Translations under genes and position numbers: made by a program
In this document: positions 56,352 to 64,000 of the stretch, in pieces
How the letters are laid out: each line of letters begins with the position of its first letter
Numbering within the stretch: the stretch's first letter is position 1
Notes under the pieces: model-generated
What the model saw: only the letters and a program-made list of their open reading frames with translations
Told to the model about the DNA's origin: nothing
The model's database searches: none
Assembly: GCA_030710605.1 (NCBI GenBank)
Contig: CP092865.1
Location: forward strand, 142,938,682-143,002,681
Length of the DNA: 64,000 nucleotides
Source: Cordylochernes scorpioides
Taxonomy: Eukaryota > Arthropoda > Arachnida > Pseudoscorpiones > Chernetidae
Direction of reading: 5' to 3'

Positions 56352-56719
56352 TTGTGATGTCAGCTCCGATGATGATAAAGTCAAAGTCTGCGTAGCAATT
56401 CCCTCCTTACATTGTCTTTATTCCCACGATGCTGAGGTTCTCCAGGTGTTTCTTCATCTGGTCTCGGGATAGGTCCTTTGTGAAGATATCCGCCTCCAGG
56501 TCCTGAGATGGCTTGTACAGAAGGCAAATGTCTCTGGATTCATAACAGTCTCTCAAGAAGTGGTACTTTCTTTTTATATGTCTACAGCGACAGCTTTGTT
56601 TAGTGCTGGAGATCCAGTTGATCAATAACTGACTGTCTGTATAGATCGCAGTAGGTTTTTTCATGAAATTCCATTCTTCCAGCTCTCGTTACAGGTTTAT
56701 TATACACTTGATCTGACAG

Positions 56720-57104
56720 TGTTAAGCCGTTTCTTATGTCTTATTGAAGACGTCTCGACCTTAAACCTTGGCTTAGCTCAGCAACAACAATGTTTAATTA
56801 TATACCAACATGAGTTAAAATTAGATACACACATAGAAGGATATAGCAAACACCATAGAAGGTCCATGCATTTTGTTTCAGGATAAAGCATTACAAACAC
56901 ACTTCCAAAATGTTAAGCCGTTTTCTTATGTGTCTTATTGAAGACGTCTCGACCTTAAACCTTGGCTTAGCTCAGCAACAACAATGTTTAATTATATACC
57001 AACATGAGTTAAAATTAGACACACACATAGATGGATATAGCAAACACCATAGAAGGTCCATACATTTTGTTTCAGGATAAAGCATTGCAAACACACTTTT
57101 AAAA
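56720..57104. repeat. 192-bp tandem duplication
   Basis: Two near-identical units, each from GTTAAGCCGTTT.CTTATG to CAAACACACTT..AAAAT, with about eight differences. Confidence 0.85.
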
Positions 57105-57779
57105 TAATGAAACATGAGTTTTTTTTATTTTTACCTCAATAATTTTTACAAACTTTTATTTGCAGACACTTCTGAATAAATATAAGGTTTATTATAGCAA
57201 ATTATGAGATTTCATGCAAGATATGAATTTTTACCTATTAAATAAAACTATGCACATGTCTTTTGACATATAGAACGTGCCCTTAACACAAACACACCTT
57301 TAAAATAGTGAAACATGAGTTTTTATTCTATCTCGATAGATCTTTCAAACTTACATTTGTAATCAATCCTAAGTAGATAAAAAATGTATTTCCTTTAGCA
57401 GATTCTAAGACTTCATGCAAAAATAAGAATTTACCTATTAAATAAAACCTTGAGAGTGTCGTTTGACAAATAAAAACGTGCCCTTATGGGCCATTCTCAA
57501 AATTAATAAAGAAATTAATTAACTTACCAATTTCCTCCAGACGCCAGAGCTCTTTTTAAGATCGTCCTCCCCGTCAGCGCGCTCCGTCAAGACTGACCGT
57601 TATCTTTTTTTTTTTTTTAAATCACGCCCCCAAAGAAAAATTGTCATCTTCTTACAGAGTAAAAAAAAATAATTTAATTTTCCTAGAATATATTTAAAAT
57701 AATAAGAGTAAAGAAAATATTATTTTTAAAAGAAAAATTTTAAATAATAATAAAATAATAAATATAAATGTTTATCCCT

Positions 57780-58150
57780 TAAAAAAATTTATATAGTAAT
57801 TTCTTCTTTAAGAAATTTAAAATAAACCCTTTCTTATTGAAAGAAAAATTTGAGTTATTAATAAATGATAAAATATAACATGTCCTTCCCATGAGAAATT
57901 TATATAGTAATTTCTTCTTTAAGAAATTTAAATTAAAACCCTTTCTAATTGAAAGAAAATTTTGAGTTATTAATAAATGATAAAATATAACATGTCCTTC
58001 CCATGAGAAATTTATATAGTAATTTCTTCTTTAAGAAATTCAAAATTAATCTTTTTCTTAGTAAAGGAAAAGTTTTAGAAAATAATAAAAAGTTATAAAA
58101 TATAACACGTCTATCCCTTAAAATTTATATAGTAATCTTTTCCTTAAGAA
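57780..58150. repeat. 112-bp tandem repeat, about 3-4 units
   Basis: ATATAGTAATTTCTTCTTTA occurs at 57791, 57902 and 58014, and in diverged form at 58127, giving a period of 111-113 bp. Units two and three are nearly identical. Confidence 0.85.
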
Positions 58151-58688
58151 AAATTTAGAGCAAAGAAATATGCCCGATTTATCTGGGTATGTATTTAATT
58201 GGTTTTATTCATTTTAGAATAAAAATAAATTTAGAAATTTCTCTAAATGGTAATATAATTTTGGACGTCTCATTTTGCATATAAAAGGATGATTGAAAAA
58301 TGTATATATATACATATTTATATGGTTTGCACATCCTCCTCTGGGCCTGTCTACATCGGGCTTCGGGATACTTAGACAGGGCCAATGTCATCTCCAGCTG
58401 GGCGTCTCCCCCGGCTTTGGTCATTAAAGCACCGTCGGCCATCGTTATGGGATTCTCCACCTAGACAACAAACACTTCGGCAAGACACTGTGCATATATA
58501 TATGATGTAAATGTTTACATCATTATTGGGTCTGTTTTTGTGAAAATCTGGCCCAAAAACAGCAGCTTTCACAAGCAGCTATCATTTCTGCTTCCATTGT
58601 GGCGAGGGCGACGAGTGGTTGTTTACTACTTTTCCAGTCTATAGTTGCTTCGCCGAGCTTCAATACATATCCGCCATAGGATTTTCCA

Positions 58689-60016
58689 TCATGGGTGGTC
58701 GACCAGCTGGCATCGGAGTAGGACTTCAGGATTCCCTCTTTCAAATTTCACTCCTAGGTCAATTGTTCCTCGCATGTATCTCATCACTCTTTTAATTGCT
58801 GTCCAGTGCATCTGTTTTGGTTGTCTGGAGTACTGAGAAAGTTTGCTAGTGATGTAAGCGATGTCGGGTCTGGTGTTAACAGCTAGAAACATTAGCATTC
58901 CAAGGGCTTCTTGGTAAGTGTGCTGATCGCAATTGTCATCTTTAATATGATTGTCCGAATTGATTTCTTTTGAACCTGGTGTTGGAACTTCCTTACAATT
59001 TTCCATTCCATATTTCTGCAATATTTGTTGTACATAGTGGCTTTGCTGTAGCGAAATTCCCTCCTTGTCTTGTATGAGCTTGATTCCCAAAAACATGCCT
59101 TTACATGTTACATCCTTTATTTCCAGGTGATGTCTCAATTTATTGATGAATCTGTTTGAGTTATCTTCAGAATCTGAGACAGTGATAAAGTCATCAACAT
59201 ATATATTCCTACATAGAAGTATTTGTTTTCATTCTTCCATTTAAATAAGCAAGGACCAGATTTAAGTTTTTCCAATCCACAGTCATGAAGTACTTGACTG
59301 AATTTATCATACCACGATCTTCCGGATTGAGGTAGACCGTAAATACTTTTGATGAGTTTGCAAACTTTGTTTCTGTCTTGAACAAATCCAGCAGGTTGTT
59401 CCATGAATAATATATTTTCAATGTTTCCATTTAGATAGGCTGCTTTCACATCAAATAGTTTAATGATAGAATATTTTGTTGCTGCCATTGACCAACTAGT
59501 CCTGAGGGTGGCAATATTAATTACAGGGCTGAATCTTTCGTTGTAATCTCTTCCTGGGATTTGGTTGTATCTTATTGCAACAAGTCTAGCTTTGTAAGTT
59601 TTGTTTTTGTTTTCTTTGTCTTTAGATATTTTGAACACCCATTTACTTTTGACAACTTTAGCGTTTACAGGTCTAGGTACCAGTTCCCATACTTGATGTG
59701 AGTACATGTTCTGTATTTCCTCAAGCATTGCGTTATCCCAATGCTTCTTGTCTTTGCATGCGATGGCTTCATCATAGTCTTTCGGAATGGTTTCATTCGT
59801 AGTAGCCAGAACGTAGTCATCGGATCTTTTAGGTATTGTTCGAGTTCTTTGTGGTCTGTCTGATCCACTTGACTCTGTCTGTCTGTTGATCATGGTATCT
59901 GGTGCTGGCTCTTCAATATCAGCATCTGATAGAACATGATTGTCCAGTTGTTCATCCTCCTGAATGAAGAAATATGTGTCAGTGTCCATATTATTATCAC
60001 TTTGTTTTTCTTCCAA
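58689..60016 (-). pseudogene. Copia-2 reverse transcriptase
   Basis: 60016-59135 begins with an acidic linker and PQRTRTIPKRSDDYVLATTN, then KSKWVFKISKDKENKNKTYK, FDVKAAYLNGNIENILFMEQ (first Asp) and IYGLPQSGRSWYDKFSQVLH. At about 59205 an indel in an ATATATA run shifts the frame exactly at the YVDD catalytic motif (GIYMLMT is read in the old frame, VDD in the new). The rest is in 59138-58689: LGIKLIQDKEGISLQQSHYV, CKEVPTPGS and AVNTRPDIAYITSKLSQYSR. Confidence 0.88.
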
Positions 60017-60029
60017 GATGACATTATTG

Positions 60030-60838
60030 TTCTCTATGAAGTGAATGTCTGCGGCTTCAAGAATGACTCTCGCTGTGATATCAAATACTCGATAAGCTCT
60101 TCTGCATCTTGAATGGCCTACAAATATTCCTCTCTTAAATTTAGCTTCTAGTTTAGGTCTTTGGTGATTCTCGAGTTTATAGAAGATTTCTTAGCCAAAT
60201 CTCATGTTGTGAGAGATGGATGGCTTTTTACCTTTCCATTTTTCCATAGGGCTAACGTCTGGGTCATTGGTTGTGGGAATTAGATTGTAAAGATATGCAG
60301 CTGTATTCACAGCTTCTGCCCAGAAATGTAGGGGTAATTGGGAGTCTGCCAGAAGTGTTCAGCCTTTGTCTAATAGTGTTCTGTTAGCTCGTTCAACTCT
60401 CCCATTGCTTCTTGGGGTGTACGGTGTAGTTAGTTCATGTTTAATTCCTCTGGATTCTATGAAGGTTTCAAAGTTTTTATTAATAAATTCTGTTCCGTTA
60501 TCTGTTCTAAGTCATTTTAGTTTTGTGTTTAGCTCGTTTTCTCTCTTTACAATAAACTTCTTCAAAACTTCTGCTGCTGAGAGTTTATCTTTGAGAAATT
60601 CTACAAATATTCTCCTAGAAAATCCATATACGATGGTCAAGAAATATTTACTTCCGCCCAAGGAGTTTATTCTCATTGGACCACAGAGATCGACATAAAT
60701 GGCTTCAAAGGGGTAGTTTTCCTGATTGCTATCTGTGTGAACATAGGGTACTTTGGTCATTTTTCCCAAGGAACAAGCATCACATTGATCAAGGGTACCA
60801 TTTATAGAGTCCAAGCCTTTTAGAAGATTGTTCTTCAA
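60030..60838 (-). pseudogene. Copia-2 integrase
   Basis: LDQCDACSLGKMTKVPY contains the end of the HHCC zinc domain, IYVDLCGPMR the first Asp, and YGFSRRIFVEFLKDKL follows. The frame stops at 60512, where the second Asp region (LRTDNGTEF-type, here with a stop) is expected. Past the stop, 60500-60030 can be read as LTPYTPRSNGRVERAN (catalytic Glu present) and a long tail with breaks. Confidence 0.75.
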
Positions 60839-60912
60839 AATCAGGTCTAATTTGTTGTCACTAGGATGTCCTAAACTTCTGTGCCATGCAGTTCTAGAAT
60901 TGTCCTTTGAAA

Positions 60913-62210
60913 TTAAGCAATGTTCATTTGGAACATGAGTTGCTTCAGATAAACGTGAGATAGGTTCAATGTGTACATGTTACCATCAAAGTTGCCTGTT
61001 CCTATTAGCTTGTCATCAGAAGAGTATATGTATGCTCCTTCAGAATTCAAAATAACAGAGTTCCCTCTTCTTACCACGCTTGGAATGGACATTAGATTTC
61101 TTTTCAGGTGTGGTACATGGAGGACATTATGCAGAGTTACAGCGTTGTTAAGTTTGTCCTTACCTTGTAAAGTAGCTTGGATTGATCCTGATGAGGCAGA
61201 TTCAATGTGTCTCCCTTCTTCCGCCACTTTTATAATTCTTCTCTCCTCCGTCTTGTGCTCGATCCATTCACCATGGGAAGTCATGTGGCTTGTGCACGCA
61301 GAATCAATTTTCCACACGTCCTGAGTCGTCGGGCGTTCCTTCCTTGTGATTACATGCAGTGCGTATTCTGAAGTGGAGTCTCTTAGTTGGGATGGTACCT
61401 CCGTTCGTTCTTGGATTGCTGATCTGGCCGTGTCTTTGTTTTGTTTTGGTCCTTTATGGTAGTTCCTTGTACTGGCCATGTTATTTTTGTTTGTTGTATT
61501 ATTTTGATTTCCTTTGTTGTTAGGGTTGAACCAGCAGTCTTTCTTGAAATGTCCTTTTCTTTTGCAAATGTAGCATGACTTTTCTTTGAATTGGTTGCCT
61601 GATGATCTGAAAGCATTTTCATGATTTTTGCTTCTGTCCTGTCTTTTCTACTCGAAATCCAGTAGAGTTTGTCTCAAGTCTGGTAGGAGATTTCTCTGTT
61701 TATTGACAGTTCTGCTGTGATCGTTTCAAAGTTAGGTGAGAGGTCTTCAACAATGCGTAGTACAAGTTCTCTTTCTGTTACTGTCTTTCCTAGCTGGGTG
61801 ATCTCTTGTGCCAGTTTCTGTGCTCGTACAATATACATGTTAACATTTTCATTTGGGTTCAATTTTAGTTTGGCTAGACCCAACATTAGGTCAATCATTT
61901 TATTTTCTAGAGATCCTTGAAACCTTTTCTTTATGTCGTACCAAATTCTTTTGGTCCTTTTATCGCCTCGAAAGATGATTGTTAAGTCATCCGAAAGTGA
62001 CAATATTATTAGGCTGTATGCTTCCCGATTCTTTTTCTTACAAATATCATATTCTAGTTTATTTTTTGTAAAGTCTGGCTCGTCATTAACAATTACGTCC
62101 TCAAAGAGATCTTTTGAATCTAGAATTGCTTCCATTTTCATGGACCACGTTGTATAGTTGTTTTCAGTTAATTGTTCGATTTTTGCTAAGTTATGTGTAT
62201 CCATTTTCAT
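60913..62210 (-). pseudogene. Copia-2 gag and protease
   Basis: Gag 62210-61674: IEQLTENNYTTWSMKMEAIL, a UBN2-type capsid (KRIWYDIKKRFQGSLENKMI, MYIVRAQKLAQEITQLGKTV). A break at about 61670 is followed by the zinc knuckle CYICKRKGHFKKDC (about 61580-61535). The frame 61479-60913 holds the protease motif WKIDSACTSHMTSHGEW, in which the Gly of D-S-G is Ala, and then LHNVLHVPHLKRNLMSIPSV leading to the pre-integrase domain. Confidence 0.85.
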
Positions 62211-62328
62211 TCAATTTTTCTCTCTAAATTGGCGGTTGGTCCAATTATTTAATTTTTTTTTTTTTTTTCAATGGATCAATTGGCGGTTAGTCCAATTCGC
62301 GCGCCCAAACCACGCTCTGCTACAAATT

Positions 62329-62442
62329 GATAGGCTTAGCAAAAATACGATGTTTCTATTTAAATATTCCAAGTTGTTTTGTACTCACTTATTTTGTAGT
62401 TACGAGTACATCCCATTTGATATAAACTAATATATATATTTA
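62329..62442 (-). repeat. Copia-2 5' LTR, truncated
   Basis: It begins TGATAGGCTTAGCAAAAATA and follows the 3' LTR until an AT-rich stretch at about 62437, where Helitron-like sequence replaces it. Confidence 0.85.
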
Positions 62443-62721
62443 CTAGCGGATGTGTACCCGGCTTCGCCCGGGTTTTATCCGAGTGAAAGTTTGCCTAACG
62501 AATATTATATATTATGAAGTATAATAAACAATGTTAAAGATTAGTTTTAATTATTAATCAAGATTGTGTGTGAATATGTGAGAAAGATGTAATATCGTTG
62601 TTGTTTTCTTGGCCGACTGTTTTACATAGGGTGTTATCTTAAAATTGCTTGTTTTGAATATTTTTTTAGATTGAGATTATTAGCTAGTATGTAAAAAAAT
62701 TAACTCTGTTGAATTTTTTTT
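62443..62721 (-). mobile_element. Helitron 3' terminus inserted in Copia-2 LTR
   Basis: On the minus strand the end reads ACCCGGGCGAAGCCGGGT (hairpin, 62473-62456), 9 nt, then CTAG (62446-62443), followed by T, i.e. insertion between A and T. Hairpin plus CTRR at an AT target is the Helitron rule. The body runs right into the scaffold gap, so its size and coding content are unknown. Confidence 0.6.
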
Positions 62722-62821
62722 NNNNNNNNNNNNNNNNNNNNNNNNNNNNNNNNNNNNNNNNNNNNNNNNNNNNNNNNNNNNNNNNNNNNNNNNNNNNNNN
62801 NNNNNNNNNNNNNNNNNNNNN
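62722..62821. other. Scaffold gap (100 N)
   Basis: Exactly 100 N, the conventional length for a gap of unknown size. Sequence on its two sides need not be adjacent in the genome. Confidence 0.95.
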
Positions 62822-64000
62822 ATGTGGAAAGCAGTTCAATATTTGAACTTGAAGTGTGTCAGAACCCTTTTTGTTTTCATGCCCTCGCTGGTTGGGTTGG
62901 ACATTAGAAGAACCAGGGCCGATTGAAGTCATTTTTTTAAATGAAAATAATCCTTATTTGTGGCTATCAAAATTCAACTGTTTATACTACTCATCCACAA
63001 ATTTTCTGTGACATGTGCAGTGACTTATATGCAGTATAGTAATTACAGTATAACCTCGTTAATTCGACACACGCAAATTCGACACTACCTTAATTCGATC
63101 ATATTCTGATGTCCCGACCTCCGGCCTATCAAATAACAAACCGATATTCGACAGTATCGACAATACGACTGTTCCAATAGTTCGACCATTTTAAAATCCA
63201 AATTTTGACAGATAATGTTTTTTTTACGTACAACTTTACCGCCAAAATGGCATTATGGCGGTGGCGACGATCGGCGGGCGACGATAGAATCGCGCCGCGC
63301 GCTTTTGGTTTCAGTTAGTTTAAGTTTCACTTTGCAGTCCCGTTGCGCAATGTCGCGAGTGTTATTGTTTTGTTTGTTTTTTTTACGCTGAAATTTAGGA
63401 TTCGTGGACTAATTAATATTATTTTCTTTTCAATTTTCAGCATTAAAATATTTTAGTTATTTTAAAGTTTAAATCCAAAAGACAAAAAACCTCTCACAAT
63501 CAGTATTTTTTATTATTACAAATAACGGACGCTAGCTTTCGAACAATTAGTTCTTCAACGGGCGTTCTTACCAATATTATTAATTTAAATAAATTATTAT
63601 TAATATAAAATTATTAATTTAAATAAATTAATCTTCATAAAATGTAGCCACAATGATTATGATAACATTTTATTTCAATATTCCATTTCCTTGTTATTAT
63701 AAAAGATTTAAACACAAAATCAATAACACCTGCAGCAGCAGTGGATGGCTTTAATACATTAAAAACTATTTGTTATTTAAAAGACATTCCAGAGGAAGAA
63801 AGACATGCATGTTTTTATTTTTTAAATAGACCATCTGGAATAAATCCTGAATAGGATTTCAGTGCAAAAACTGACATCTATAAAGGATTTTTTTTTTAAA
63901 AGATCTTCATGATTATTTTAAAATTATTTTTTTAAATTTTCTTTTTATTTTCATTATTTATTTCCTTTCAACTGCTATATTCCTCATTTAGAATAAAATA
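62822..64000. repeat. Large inverted repeat, right arm
   Basis: Reverse complement of 12955-14222 or so: SINE body (62822-62930), then the TA-flanked CAGTATAACCTCGTTAATTC end at 63046, GC-rich leader (63240-63350) and AT-rich interior, still matching at the window edge. It begins mid-SINE at the gap. Confidence 0.9.

Larger units (their letters stand above)
56720..58556 (-). mobile_element. Long solo-LTR-like insertion in Copia-2 RNase H
   Basis: About 1.84 kb, starting TGTTAAGCC on the plus strand and ending CCCAAAAACA. CTGTC follows one end (minus strand) and CTGC precedes the other, consistent with a 5-bp target duplication that lost a base. No coding region. It contains a 192-bp tandem duplication (56720-56912/56913-57104) and four 112-bp units (about 57791-58230). 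It is related to 54797-56351 and 4960-5130. Confidence 0.65.
56407..58744 (-). pseudogene. Copia-2 RNase H, split by an LTR-like repeat
   Basis: Part 1 (58744 to about 58557): SYSDASWSTTHDGKSYGGYV and TMEAEMIAACESC. Part 2 (about 56719-56407): CQIKCIINL, a stop, RELEEWNFM, TAIYTDSQLLINW, KRKYHFLRDCYE and LEADIFTKDLSRDQMKKHLE, the usual Copia C-terminus. The reading is continuous if 56720-58556 is removed. Confidence 0.82.
54541..62442 (-). mobile_element. Ty1/copia element (Copia-2), interrupted
   Basis: The 3' LTR is 54541-54785 (TGATAGG...AAGAACA, 245 bp) with polypurine tract CAAAAGAGGGA (54796-54786). The 5' LTR begins at 62329 with the same sequence but is cut at 62442 by a Helitron end. 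Beside it TGTAGCAGAGCGTGG (about 62325-62311, minus) resembles the Copia primer site for initiator tRNA-Met. Gag-protease-integrase-RT-RNase H follow on the minus strand. Two long LTR-like repeats are inserted, at 56720-58556 in RNase H and 54797-56351 in the 3' end. Confidence 0.88.

Noticed and set aside
1-64000. Bacterial-type features (operons, ribosome-binding sites, phage modules, toxin-antitoxin pairs)
   Set aside because: None seen; a tRNA without encoded CCA, introns, SINE, LINE and LTR elements show animal nuclear DNA.

Overview
This is an AT-rich, repeat-saturated piece of animal nuclear DNA, most likely from an insect or other arthropod. The evidence is mariner transposons of two types, Ty1/copia, Ty3/gypsy and BEL/Pao LTR retrotransposons, an APE-type LINE, a tRNA-derived SINE, Helitron ends and a long C2H2 zinc-finger array. 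There are no operons and no bacterial or phage signals. Only two features look like host genes: a tRNA-Phe(GAA) at 3431-3503 and a zinc-finger gene or pseudogene at about 8005-9634. I cannot name the species.

Layout. 1-1159: composite repeat (Copia fragment, SINE, foldback hairpin), repeated at 19565-20688. 1261-2400: 3' end of a Helitron-like element with an endonuclease domain. 2.4-7.9 kb: tandem repeats, a GC palindrome, tRNA-Phe, an unrecognised decayed reading frame and repeat fragments. 8-9.6 kb: zinc fingers. 10.7-12.1 kb: long foldback element and one complete SINE. 12955-14243: repeat with a pogo/Tigger-like end, present in inverted orientation at 62822-64000. 14486-15740: DD37D mariner. 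16.7-17.6 kb and 21.6-22.0 kb: gag relics. 22.4-24.1 kb: BEL/Pao 3' end followed by an 873-bp repeat. 24394-25678: DD34D mariner. 26915-27675: 5'-truncated LINE. 28.6-38.9 kb: decayed Ty3/gypsy element split by a 5.05-kb LINE with a 17-bp target duplication.

43036-62442 is a stack of insertions. A second copy of the 873-bp repeat carries three side-by-side LTR retrotransposons: Copia (43445-47914), Gypsy (48033-52177) and a 2.0-kb gag-only element (52375-54377). Each has paired LTRs and a 4-5 bp target duplication. The copy at 23277-24149 is the matching empty site. A second Copia element starts at 54541. It is itself interrupted by long LTR-like repeats, and its other LTR is cut by a Helitron end at 62443. 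A 100-N scaffold gap lies at 62722-62821.

Almost every mobile-element protein carries stops, frameshifts or catalytic substitutions, so the window is mainly a record of past insertions. The youngest insertion by LTR comparison is the gag-only element (2 differences in 253 bp). Its gag is intact apart from one stop. Best leads: the gag-only LTR retrotransposon, a covarying 3' hairpin shared by two LINE copies, a degenerate 2A-like motif in the LINE ORF1, and the recently expanded zinc-finger array.
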